From NCBI GenBank assembly GCA_021399435.1, contig JAJTUP010000009.1, positions 1,178,001 through 1,242,000 of the forward strand: 64,000 bases of DNA. Direction: 5' to 3'. The stretch is from Diaporthe sp. PMI_573. Lineage: Eukaryota > Ascomycota > Sordariomycetes > Diaporthales > Diaporthaceae. This document shows positions 1-10,531 of the stretch, piece by piece. The notes below the pieces were generated by a model, which saw only the letters and a program-made list of their open reading frames with translations, had not been told where the DNA came from and did not search any database. How positions within the stretch are numbered: the first letter of the stretch is position 1; every line of letters begins with the position of its first letter. The position numbers and the translations under genes are program-made.

Positions 1-3000
1 TGTACACGGCACAGGAAATCGGCTGTTGTATGATACGAAGGAGCAAGAACAAAGCCTTGCCTCGCACATACTTTGAGCCCCGTGAAGCATTCGCAGGTTT
101 GATGATCTTCTTGATCGCTCTTAGCCCAGGCGGCCGGGTATGCGAATGCGGTGAGTGCTTGAATTACTGACCAGAGACATCGTCCAGATCGGGATCTTCC
201 CTGAGAGCGGGAGCGACACCTGCAGATCATTTGAGCTCTTTCCTGGTAAGACGTTGCCAGTTTTGGTCTTGGCCACAACACCTATCTGCCGATTTTGGGC
301 AAGTCATATTGCAAGCTAACACGGACGCTACAGCAGACGTGGAAACGCTTTCACTTCACACGTGTTGTACCCGCTGGAAGCGTTGGGACCAGGAGTTTGA
401 TGTTACTGTGTAGACGCGAAATGGCTGTTTAAGAAGATGGCATGGGAAGCTTCCGATTGTGGACCAAATGGCATGCTTGGATGGATAGCTGGACCAAAAT
501 CGTGGGTGTGTGGTGCGGTGACCGGCCATTACACAGGCGTCTGGCGCGCGCAAAGGCATTAAAGCCGCGGTTGTGTGGCCGTTGGCACAGGGTGCTTGTC
601 TCGTGCGGTCCCACAGAACCTGCCGCCGGCGCAGTTCGTCAACGAGCGGCAAGGTCTTGAAGATGAGCTGACAGGCTGGGCAGATCGGGCGAGACAGGCG
701 TACAGAGAGCTCTTGGGGCGACACTTGGGGCTCAGGGACGACTGGCTTGGTTGGCTGTGGAGGCCTTGGAGGGTTGGAACATTGTCCCAATGGGAGAAAC
801 GCCTGGCCACGGTCGGTTTCATCGACAGGCAGCTAGGCCGCTTGAGGTAGCTGGGGGTGCGGATCGCCCTCTGGGTCATCCCTGCTCGGTGACTTTGACT
901 CACGGCGGACGAATGATAGGCAGAGTTGGATACCCGATCGTCGATGGACCCTTGGTTCCACGCGGGTGTCTCTCGATGCTCACAAACCCGCGGGCGTGGC
1001 ATTCGACCTTCGAGATCCAGTCGTTGAGCAGTCAAGTTGATTCTCGCCCATGAGCCGCGTTGTCGAGCTAGTCGACCGGAACTGAGGGAGGAAAATAGAC
1101 CGGGTGAGGGCCGAAGCTACCTAGCTATGGCGCCCGCTCGAGTTGGGTGATCATCAGTGCGCTCCCGATTGTTTTAACGGATGATCTGATGTAAACCAGC
1201 CAACCAGCCAACCAGCCAACCGGCCATTGTACCACCCGGGGTGGTAGCGTGGCAACCCAAGAGCCGGTAGGTGCGTGGTTTCTTTTGCGGGCCACGTCAA
1301 GATCGATCAAGCGGCTAAGAGTCTTCGACAGGATGCATCGTATGCACGTACAGATGGCCCAAAGAGGGAGTAGTGCATGCACAGTCAGATAGCCTGTCTA
1401 CGTGTGCACATGGCACAGCAGATGTGAGTAAGAGGGGGCACGGCAAAAGCGGGCAATGAGAATCATGCAGGTTCCGAAGTGGCTCTGCACGCTCTGGTCG
1501 GTCGACCAGAAAAGACCAGACCAGACCAGGACAGGACGGGAGAGGATAAAAACAGTGCAGTGCAGGTGGGCCGCTGCTACTTTACTGGTGGTCCAATATG
1601 CAGGCGCAGGTGCGATTGCGACTGCGGGTGACATCCCCTCCTGGTTCCTGCGTCGTCCCTGCCCAAATGAGATTAGAGAGGACTTGACCCCCGCCAATCA
1701 ATGCTCCCCCCCTGCTGCGAGACCAGGGTGCGGAGTCACTGCACCATCCCCGTGTGCCACACAGAGCATCCGCGCAGGCTAACAGGCTCTGGACCATTGA
1801 ACTTGACAGTCCACAGCCGGGAGGCAAACCGAAGTTTGTTTCTGGTTGCCAGTTGCAGTGTGGGTGGGAATGTTTACGTGGCAATCGATTCCGAATCCCC
1901 GATCAAGGCTACCTACCGTATGGGCTCGGGGCTTCGAGAGACAATAAAAGCAGAGATCGGAACTGCTATGCAAACTCACCTACACAGTAATCATGTAATG
2001 TGAGGGCCTAGGAGGCTCACTACGTAGGTATCCAGCGTGAAGTTTCGATCACCCTCCAGGAGAGCCGGGCCTTTTTTTCCTTAGGGGGATCTCGCACTCC
2101 TGGATGCCGAGATCGAAGCAGAGTCATCCTTCGCCCGCCTGCGGCACACACTGTTAAAAGGTTTTGCCCCGTCGAGCGTTTCTCAAGCCGGACAATCTGG
2201 GAAGAAGAACGGGGAGTGGCCCTCGCGACGCAAGGATGCCCGTCATACCATCCATGAGCCAACAGTGGGTACCCCTGAATTGGAGGTTCTGAGGACCCTC
2301 CGTTTGCGGGCGACAAGGGCCAGAGTCCATGTCTCGTCTACCTCCTGTGCCTGCGTTAGCCAAGTTTTCCCTCACAGGGAGATGGAGGACCAGACTGCCC
2401 TGTGTGCAAGGGTGTCATGCTTGTGCTCCGAGCTCGATCCACTCGACCTTTTCCACTTGACTTTTATTACTGCGCGTTCCTCCTCGGATGCTCTCTCCTG
2501 CAGGGCTTCTCTGTAGAGCTTCTCTCTTATCCCTAGGCTTCAAAGCCGCTGTTATTCTTCTCAGCCCACTAAGTCAGTCATTCCTTTTCGACGACGAGCC
2601 GACACTCATCGTGTACGGTCTGCGGTACTGTGTCCCTCCCTTTGCAACCACCAATATCAATCTACAGAATACGCCATCGCAGGTTTCGAGAACGATTTTG
2701 TAGACACAGCCAGCATCTCCGCCTTTCCTTCCAGAGACCGCACTTGATTGATATCAATCACAGCCACATTCACTCACTATCCGGATCACCATCAGGACTT
2801 TGCTGCTTGATCCAGACCCGCCGAGACCGAGAAAAGCAAAACGAAACCCAACCGAGGACTCGGTTTAAGACACGTCTGTCCCTGATCAGCCTGGAATTGG
2901 TTTTCGAAGCCCGGTGCACCGTCGATCTTGGACCACTTGGACCACTTGGACCGAAAGTAGCAACGCGGAAGGAGGGGACCAAAGTCAGACACCGAACTCT

Positions 3001-3829
3001 GCTGCAACAAGCAGTGACTTCCAAGCTCGAAGTTCGAAACACGCCTCGCAGCTGGTGAATTCACCCTGGACGCGGGGATTTGGTGCATGCCCAGCACAAA
3101 ACCATCTGATATCGGCCCAGCTATTATCACCTCCCCCATAGCTGCCCGTCACTCTCAGCCAAGCTTGCAGAAAGGTCAAACGGATCCTCACTTCTTCTCA
3201 CTTTCACTCTTCACTTAAGGACTGGTTTCCAATCTGAAGAGCACACCTTATTTCTTTCTTACTCGGAGCATATTCTGCACCATATCGGGGCAAGCCTTCC
3301 TTCCCTCGGCCTTCGGTTCTTCTTTCCGGTACCAAAACTCGGGGACGCACATTTGCCGATCGCCACCATCCTTTCCACAAGTCCCGACAGATAATTTGGC
3401 AGCCGCCTCGCGACATCCCGCCTCGCTGCCCATCATCCGGACCAAATCTTGTGTTGCACCTGGAAAGGTCACCTGGGGATTGTCCGACACTCGGCAAGCG
3501 GATTTTGGGGATTTGGAGGGGAGCACCTGTGCACCCGACCGACTCAGGGCAGCGTCAGGCCCAATCACGTACTCGACTTAACTAGTCGACGTAGCACCTA
3601 CCCAGTCACCATTCGTCGCATCTCAGTCAGTGACCTCTTGATTAAGACACGGCACGTCACTCGCTCACTTTGGATAAACTCCCACTAAGCGAGTGTCATT
3701 CCCATCTCAAGGTCCAGCTCACATCCCCCAGCACACTGAGAGCTTCTTCTGTGACAAAAGAAGAACTCTCAGGAACGAACAAGAAAACCCTTCTTGTCAT
3801 TTCAACCACATCTCAAAACACCAGGAAAT
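1..3829. other. Intergenic region and long 5' leader of the 3.8 kb gene
   Basis: I recognise no gene here. Open frames on both strands between about 230 and 1050 match no family I know, and most lack an ATG start. Short tandem repeats occur at 1194-1222 (about three copies of CCAGCCAA) and near 1507-1530 (ACCAG units). From about 2440 the plus strand becomes rich in CT and TC tracts, as is common in leaders and promoters of filamentous fungi. The last kilobase is therefore probably promoter and 5' UTR of the gene starting at 3830, possibly with an untranslated intron. Confidence 0.5.
1194..1222. repeat. Short tandem repeat (CCAGCCAA)n
   Basis: About three head-to-tail copies of an 8-bp unit are visible. 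The block is non-coding and has no recognised role. Confidence 0.8.
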
Positions 3830-4819
3830 ATGTCTTTAGCCAGGGCGTTTACGACCCGCCGGGCCAAGGTCTTCGGAGGCGGCGATGGAGAGGGCAAGCC
3901 ATCCAGGAGCCATACCGTCAAGACATCTCTCAGTGGTCCCATTCGAAGCAAGATCTCGGGACCAGTCGAGCTGATCCACACCACGAACATGCTCTCCTAC
4001 AACGCCCCGGATATTCAAAAGGAACCCAAGACTGCCGGGTCAACGTCGTCCTCTTCACTCCGCTCCGACGGCAGTTCCGACCATTTCCCGACTGGTGCTT
4101 CTTCACCTCTCACAAGCCCAGACTCGCCTTTCCCTCACGACGACAAAGATGCCAAACCAGCCTCTGCCGCCGAGCCGAACCACCTTTCATGCTACTTCAC
4201 TCTGCCTGGCCAGTCCTCCGTGCCCACACCAGAGGTGCCGTCCATCCCAAAGCGGGCGCCGTCGCACACAAAGAGATCCTATGAGCCTTTGGCTCGCAAG
4301 CCGTCTGTCTCGAGGCTCGCAGAGTCAAAATCCCATGAGCCCCTCGGCCGCAAGCCCTCCGTCTCGAGACTCTCAGAGCAATCCAGCCGGACAGTTTCTA
4401 CCAAGGCCAGCTTCAGCTTTTCACGGTCGTCATCCGCCTCGACCAGCACGACGGCTAGCAGCCACCACTCGATCGGCGGACACCAAGCTCCCAAAACCTC
4501 ACACATGGCCCCCCCGCCTGTCCCCGCTGCGCTGTCAACACCAGCGGCAGCTCAGCACCGCAAGGAGCCCGCCGCTGGCAGCGACTCGTCTCATCCGTTT
4601 GGCCAAGAGCTAGCACAGGTGACCGAGCTGGCTGAGGAGTATGCCTCCGCGGTGGCAGACAAGAAGCGCCCGGCGGCATCGAAGGAGGAGCAGGAGCTAG
4701 CCGACCTGGGGCTCAAGAAGTTCAGTCCGGAGGACTACATCTCCGAGATCCAGGGCCTCTTCGCGACGTTCTTCAGTGAGACGAGGCATGCAAGGGCTCC
4801 GGCTCCCCAGTGGATTTGA
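3830..4819 (+). CDS. Ser/Pro-rich conserved fungal hypothetical protein
   Basis: A single-exon frame of 329 codons. The ATG at 3830 was chosen because the frame extends further upstream only through a TTG. The N-terminus (residues 1-65) is basic and contains a segment GPVELIHTTNMLSYNAP of a type I associate with uncharacterised Sordariomycete proteins. The middle (about 70-270) is low-complexity Ser/Thr/Pro, probably disordered. It holds a duplicated 12-residue motif, EPL(A/G)RKPSVSRL, at about 152-163 and 170-181; each copy has a basic-directed Ser that could be a phosphorylation site (inference). The last 60 residues are charged and helical (EEQELADLGLKKFSPEDYI). No signal peptide, membrane segment or catalytic motif is visible. 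Function unknown; a regulatory or scaffold role is only a guess. Confidence 0.8.
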   Translation: MSLARAFTTRRAKVFGGGDGEGKPSRSHTVKTSLSGPIRSKISGPVELIHTTNMLSYNAPDIQKEPKTAGSTSSSSLRSDGSSDHFPTGASSPLTSPDSPFPHDDKDAKPASAAEPNHLSCYFTLPGQSSVPTPEVPSIPKRAPSHTKRSYEPLARKPSVSRLAESKSHEPLGRKPSVSRLSEQSSRTVSTKASFSFSRSSSASTSTTASSHHSIGGHQAPKTSHMAPPPVPAALSTPAAAQHRKEPAAGSDSSHPFGQELAQVTELAEEYASAVADKKRPAASKEEQELADLGLKKFSPEDYISEIQGLFATFFSETRHARAPAPQWI

Positions 4820-7057
4820 GAGGCTCGTGGAAATGAGCCAGGGAACGGGCGCGGCCTGACTTGCGATCCACCGAGTACGGCGTCACGAGCGTGGTCCCGC
4901 TGAACTCGACTGGTCACACAACGAAATCGACTACAGACTGGATTTCCTATCCTTTTCTATACCCCACATTCAGGATGTACTCACAAGGTTGGACAAGTGG
5001 TAGCGGGGTGTCATGAGGCAAGAGGCGTTGAGAAACTGTTGAGGATTGAGTTCTTTTTATTTTTGTATTTATTCCCCGTGCCCATGGCGGCAGCAAGAAG
5101 CGCGACTCTTTTTCTATTCTTTACATATCCCAACCAGTCACTTGGGGGTTTTACCTTAGTACTACATTCCGGACTCTCCTTCAACCACATTTTTTATTTG
5201 TCTTCTCACCTCATGATGGATGGCCGACGGGAGAGATGGAGAAGCGGGGAGAGGCAGCGAGGCAGCGAGATGATCGATCTGCTGCGGGCGATGGCTCAGA
5301 GCAACAACGGAAAGCGTACCGGGGGGAAGAAACACATGGTTGTCCGTGTGGAGGTCGCCCGAAGGTGAAAATCCCGGCGCACACACACACAGAGACACGA
5401 ATGAAGACATTATGACACGGTGACACATGAGATGCCTCCTCTCGCCTGCAACGTGCGTGGCCCAATTGGCTGTTCGGGGCTGGCTTCTGTGGTGCTTCCG
5501 GACTTTCCTCGACGATGACATGTTTTAAGTTTATGAAGTGCTCATCTCGCGTGGTTCGTGCCCCCTTCGGTCGGCCCCTTGGGGAGCCAGCTCACGGGTA
5601 AAATGTTAAAAGGCCGCGCTAAACCGCATGGGGCAGAGTGCGGGACCGGGGGCAAGGCAGATCAACCCAGCTCGGTGGATTCAATCTATTCCTGACGGCG
5701 GCCGGCGGCACATCATCTCGTCCTGTCCCCCCAGAAGTCCAGACGCCATCTGATTATCTGATGTACGTAGGATGTATATATATATTCATAGAGCGACGGC
5801 TACGGCACGTCGGTGTCGAGTTGGGGTGGGTTTTCCCCGGTCGGGTGCTCTACGTCCCATGACGGCTTCAACGGCTCCGGAGGCGTCCAAGTTACAGCGA
5901 GCTTGTTTTCCGTTTTCACACCCGGCAGACAGGTGCTGTCTTCGGTGCCGCTTTTGTTTGGAGTGTTTCACGAGCCGTCTGTCCGTCCGCTCCCCCGCCT
6001 GTCCGCGGGATGGCCAGCACTGCCGCCACTGTGATGGCCCAATACTACATAAAACCAACTACGGGAGGTTTCCTTTTGTTTCATGCGACATTCGGTGAAA
6101 CCCTAAACGCTGAACCTTCTTCTCCTAACCTGATATTCCTGTGGGATTATAACTCTGATCACCAAGCTTAATTGACCCTGATGCAGAGTGACGGGTGCTC
6201 AGACCTTTTCTTTTTTTTTTGGTGCTTGCTTGGGGTCTTGTTTGTGGTGATCGGCCGTGGTCCCACCGCGCCGGTCCGCGGGTGTCGTCATTGGGCCGCG
6301 GCACTTGCTGATCGGACTGTGTAGAGCCAAGATGCTGCAAACTGCTTTATAGGAGCGAAGGTGTCCCTAGATATTGCTGAACACTCGTTTTATTTCGGCT
6401 GATCATGTGCGGCGACGCCCTTTGGGGATGTCGATGAATGTCTTGGCGTGGTCACCAAGCCAAGCTGTTTATTTACTTGCCCAGGCATGAGAGACACTGC
6501 CACGATCATGATGCAGTGTGACCTCAAAGCGCAGAAAAGCAAGCGAGTCAGGAATCAGATCAGATCGTCAAGCTGCTGGACGACCAGCACGACGCAATGT
6601 TTTGGTGGAAATGATACTGAGACATTTGCAGAGCGTACCGCAGAGCGTACCGCACAGCCGGGGCAACGGAGCCATCGTGAGCGCCAACAGGTCGAGACAA
6701 TAACTGAGTGATTGCTGAGTCTTCACGGTGTGCAAAAAGAAAAACTTGGCACAATTCTGGACCACGGAGTATCTGTGCATACGTCATATATCCCTCCCGC
6801 GTGTAATTGACGCCTATGACATAGCAAGCAAGCAGACAACAGACACAATATGCGTGCAATTTACCGCGCTCTTACCAATACTCCGCCAATCATCCAACGC
6901 CGTAGTAACACATTCTCAAGTTATTCTCACCACCCTGGTATCTAAGATGTGAAAAAGTAAGACACAGCTCTATCCCGATACGCCCGCACTATGCTCGTAA
7001 TTCCCAGTGCTATGCCCACAAGCTCAGCCATGACGCTGCCATCCGGTCCAGATTATT
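4820..7057. other. Intergenic region between convergent genes
   Basis: About 2.2 kb with no recognisable gene. It holds the 3' UTRs of its two flanking genes, a CA-rich stretch near 5380-5398 and a perfect 12-bp direct duplication at 6628-6651. The frames present are short and unconvincing. Confidence 0.5.
6628..6651. repeat. Tandem duplication of a 12-bp unit
   Basis: Two adjacent perfect copies of GCAGAGCGTACC. Too short to be a mobile-element footprint; probably slippage. Confidence 0.8.
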
Positions 7058-7864
7058 TTATTTGCTCGCCGCCTCGAGCAGCTCCGAGACGGTGACAACC
7101 CTGTAACCCCGGCGCCTCAGCTCGGGCAGCACCTGCCTCAGCATGGGTATCGTCCAGCTCCTCCGGTCGTGGCAGACAATAATACCACCACTCCGCGCCA
7201 TGCTCAGTATGTGCCAGGCGTTGAGCCGCCAGTGGGGGATCTGCGGGTCGTGCGGGTATATGCTGCCCAGGACGAGCCGATACCCCAGCCGCGAGACCAT
7301 GGCGCGCATGTCGGTGCTGAACAGGCCGCTGCCGGGCCTGAAGTACTGGTGCTCTGGCCCCCCCGACGCGATGCCCGCGTCGGCGTAGGCCTGGCGGATC
7401 AGGCCCTGGACGCGCCCGATCTGGTCCTCGAGGGTGTCGAGGTCGAGGGCGCGGGCGGCCTCGTCGTGCATGGCGTGGTTGCCCAGCTCGTTGCCCGCGG
7501 CGACCACCTCGCGCAGGACCTCCTCGCGGCCCTCGACCTGCCCGCCGATAACGAACATGGTCGCGCGCGCGTCGTTGTCCTTGAGCAGCTGCACGATCTC
7601 CCTGGTGTACTCGGAGGGGGCGTCGTCGATCGTCAGCGCGATGACCTTGCCAGCGTCCGCCGGGACGGAGACCTCCCACAGCACGTCGGGCCACCGGTGC
7701 TGGAAGTAGCGGATCAGGAGGCGCGGCGGGCGGTAGATTGCGAAGAAGGGCGCGAGCAGCAGCACGGCCAGCAGGAGGAGGTAGAAGAGCGTCGCCATCC
7801 TGTTCCGCCGGGCGCGGCGCTTCACCTTGGACGGGAGGCGGAAGAGCGCGGAGAAGCGGATCAT
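7058..7864 (-). CDS. Membrane-anchored polysaccharide (chitin-type) deacetylase, NodB domain
   Basis: A 268-aa single-exon protein starting at an ATG. After a short basic cytosolic tail, residues 24-43 form one strong hydrophobic helix, giving a type II signal-anchor topology with the catalytic domain in the secretory lumen or cell surface. The NodB motifs of carbohydrate esterase family 4 are in order: TIDD at 78-81 (catalytic base plus metal-binding Asp), HxxH-type metal ligands at H130 and H133, RPGSG at 176-180, and a late CHD motif with H232. Family knowledge predicts metal-dependent N-deacetylation of chitin or a related beta-linked N-acetylhexosamine polymer. The second motif has HAMH where most members have H(S/T)xxH, so activity is likely but not certain. 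The domain is short and has no chitin-binding module. Strong GC3 bias suggests good expression. Confidence 0.88.
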   Translation of the reverse strand: MIRFSALFRLPSKVKRRARRNRMATLFYLLLLAVLLLAPFFAIYRPPRLLIRYFQHRWPDVLWEVSVPADAGKVIALTIDDAPSEYTREIVQLLKDNDARATMFVIGGQVEGREEVLREVVAAGNELGNHAMHDEAARALDLDTLEDQIGRVQGLIRQAYADAGIASGGPEHQYFRPGSGLFSTDMRAMVSRLGYRLVLGSIYPHDPQIPHWRLNAWHILSMARSGGIIVCHDRRSWTIPMLRQVLPELRRRGYRVVTVSELLEAASK

Positions 7865-8741
7865 ATCATCGGAGATGAAGGGCGGAGGGAGACCCGGGGC
7901 TTTATTTTGGGCTCGGCCGGGCTTGGCTTCTCGGGGTTTGATTCAGCGGCGGCGGCGGTGTGGGTTTCTTAGCGAATGGATGGGAGCCGAGGCTTCATCT
8001 GTGAGGGAGAGGGCGCATTGAGGTGTCAATGCAGCATGAGGACGGTTCTGCGGCTGAGTAGCGGACAGGTTCGAGTCGGCTGTCGAGGACTGAGCATGCG
8101 AGATGCCAAAATCGACGTCGGCGTTGCACAAAGGGGACAGACGACGTCTGGGCCCGGGCCCATGGTCAGTGCACCCAAGTACCGAAATCCAGGGTCTACA
8201 GTTGGTACGTCGTGGGGCCGGGGTCCGCCTTACCGGGTTCCCGGCCAACTCGCTGCCATGAAATAATGAACGGTCACTAGTCGACGCGTGCGTGAACATA
8301 TTAAGGGGCAACGCATACATCCAAGGTACTGTGTAGGAACGGTAATTATTTCTGTCGTCCCGCTCTCATTCTTTTAGGCACCACAAAGACCATTCACTTT
8401 GTGATGGGTTGGACAGAATGCCCACGGTACAGAGGCACGTACGTGTATTGGAACATGAACTGCTCAAGCGTCGATATCATCCAGAATGCCAAGTCCGAGA
8501 CAAACTTCTATCCACACTTTGCAGATGAATATCGCTCTTGATCGATAAACCACGGCAGCCCTGAGATGTCATGTGAAGGATTTCTTGCTAAGCGGCTACT
8601 GCTACTTCGCCTAGTGGAGGGTTAGGTGCGCTTCAACTTGGAGGGGAAGTCACCGCGACCCATGACCCCGTCATCGCTCACTTACACCCAACCCCTACCC
8701 ACACAACCTCATGTCACAAGAATAGACTTGGCTCACTCAAG
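7865..8741. other. Divergent intergenic region
   Basis: Holds the promoters of the deacetylase (leftward) and the F-box-like gene (rightward). I see no further gene and no clear TATA box. Confidence 0.5.
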
Positions 8742-9854
8742 ATGAGCGGCCTGCCGAAACTGCCATTGGAGCTCATCTTCAGCATCATCGCAAGCTTGCT
8801 GGGCGACCCCCACATCATCCACAACCCGTCTCACTCATCCACCAAGGCCCTCCTCTCGTTCACCCTGGTCTGCCGAGCCACGTACTCAGTTGCCACCAAC
8901 TACCTCCGCGAGCAGTGCCTCTTCATAGACAACGACAGGCGCCTGCGCGACTTGATCCACACCGTCGAATCCACCAAGCACAGGGTTCAGGGCTACAGTG
9001 GCACTGGGACAGATATCCCAGGTTCACTGACGATACAGCCAGGCAGCAGCCTACGTCCCATATCAAGCCTGTATCTCTCCCCGTTCGGACAGAGCATCGA
9101 CAACCAGCCCACAGCAATATGGATCCGTGAGCTATTCTATCTCGTCCACCCCACGCTGCGCCGCCTTGTCATAGATATTCCCCTGCGGAGCCTCTACCCG
9201 GCCGATGACCACCTCAACGTGCGCAAGACGCTCAGGGAGGCCTTCGGCCTGCTGACCCAGCTCGAGGAGTTCACAAGCGTGAGGGACGAGCTGTACCTCG
9301 ACATCCTGGAGCCGGAGTGGCGGACCGAGAGGGAGACTCCCGTGTGGACCATGTGGCCGAAACTGAGGAAGCTTGCGCTGTACAACGTAGACGCCGACGA
9401 GAGGTTCTGGAAGTCGGTGAGAGACATGAGGGACTTGGACACGGTAGTGTTGACGCGTGCAGACGGGCTCGAGAGTACCTGCATGAAAAGCGAGTACTTT
9501 GGCACTACGCCTGGGAGTGGTGTCAGCAACGAGACTGGGCTTGAGGCCGGGGAAGTCGAGCTGACGCCACCGAGGCCACTCAAGGTGTTGATTGTCAACA
9601 TATCGACCAACCAGCCCAACTACATGGGAGGCAGGTGGAAGTGGGATAAGGTCGATCCGAGCAACATCATGAAGGTCATGACTTACGACGTCCCTACATC
9701 CTTCTATGGGGATGAGACCCCCATCTACCTGTGCCAGGATTGGGTAAAGACGGCGGCTTTGAGGGGAGAGATCTGGGACTGGGAAGGAGACCTGGTAAAG
9801 GGAGGGCCGCGGGATGGGTCGGGAAACGCCATAATATTTGAATTAGAGGCATGA
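8742..9854 (+). CDS. F-box-like protein
   Basis: A 370-aa single-exon frame. Residues 4-60 resemble a fungal F-box: LPLELIFSIIASLL followed by a helix with LLSFTLVCRATYSVA. In the F-box family this segment binds Skp1 in SCF ubiquitin ligases. The remainder (about 70-370) has leucine-rich, Trp-containing stretches of the kind found C-terminal to fungal F-boxes, but without countable LRRs or WD repeats, so the substrate cannot be inferred. No signal peptide or membrane helix is seen. The start is a clean ATG with A at -3. Alternative: a non-SCF orphan of the same family. Confidence 0.7.
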   Translation: MSGLPKLPLELIFSIIASLLGDPHIIHNPSHSSTKALLSFTLVCRATYSVATNYLREQCLFIDNDRRLRDLIHTVESTKHRVQGYSGTGTDIPGSLTIQPGSSLRPISSLYLSPFGQSIDNQPTAIWIRELFYLVHPTLRRLVIDIPLRSLYPADDHLNVRKTLREAFGLLTQLEEFTSVRDELYLDILEPEWRTERETPVWTMWPKLRKLALYNVDADERFWKSVRDMRDLDTVVLTRADGLESTCMKSEYFGTTPGSGVSNETGLEAGEVELTPPRPLKVLIVNISTNQPNYMGGRWKWDKVDPSNIMKVMTYDVPTSFYGDETPIYLCQDWVKTAALRGEIWDWEGDLVKGGPRDGSGNAIIFELEA

Positions 9855-10531
9855 GAGCTTGCTCTATCTTGCTAAAACAACCGCATGACTGCTCCCAGTC
9901 CCGCTATGCATGGCTGTTTATTAAGGGAGAAAAAAGCTGTATACAATTGGTACACCCGGAATAACAAAATACTCTCGTTGGACTAACTAGAATCAGGTAG
10001 TCACAAATCCCTTAACAGCTGTACCTAGAAGGCCATGGTAGATACAAGAGGATTTTCGCGTGTAACCCCTGGGCGTCTTATGCGAAAAGACAGAATTTCG
10101 TTTCCAATCTCCAGCTCAGTTTCGACCTTCCAACGCACTATGCAGAAGAAAGTTTACATAAAGGTCAATACAAAGTGTCTCTATCAACCAGATCAATACT
10201 TAGCATCATTAAGCGCACTACATACTTGTCCTCGTCCTCCTGGACACCGACACAGATAAAGTAAACATCTAGGGCCAAGACCCAAAATCTACAAATCTTG
10301 TCATACGTTACCTGTTGAATCCGCCATCCTTGGACCGCTGAGCCGTATGGCCCGCTCATACACATGGATCTGCAATTTCTGTTGCTACAACTCGTTCCTA
10401 ACCATGCCCGGCTTGGTAGGTGAGCGATCCACAACGTGATCCGGCGGGCGGGCTGGAGGGTTCCGGTCGAGCCAGCCCCAGACCAGGGCATCTCTGGAGG
10501 AAAATGTCGTCGTCGCCGCCGTCTCCGACTT
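9855..10531. other. 3' intergenic region between convergent genes
   Basis: About 0.7 kb between the F-box-like gene and the 3' end of the C2H2 gene. It is AT-richer than its surroundings and probably holds both 3' UTRs. No gene recognised. Confidence 0.5.

Noticed and set aside
231..1053. Overlapping frames of 60-158 codons on both strands near the left edge
   Set aside because: No family resemblance, mutually overlapping, and several lack an ATG; no support for any one of them.
7169..7972. 267-codon plus-strand frame rich in Val/Asp/Gly
   Set aside because: Antisense shadow of the GC-rich polysaccharide deacetylase gene, with no ordered motif.
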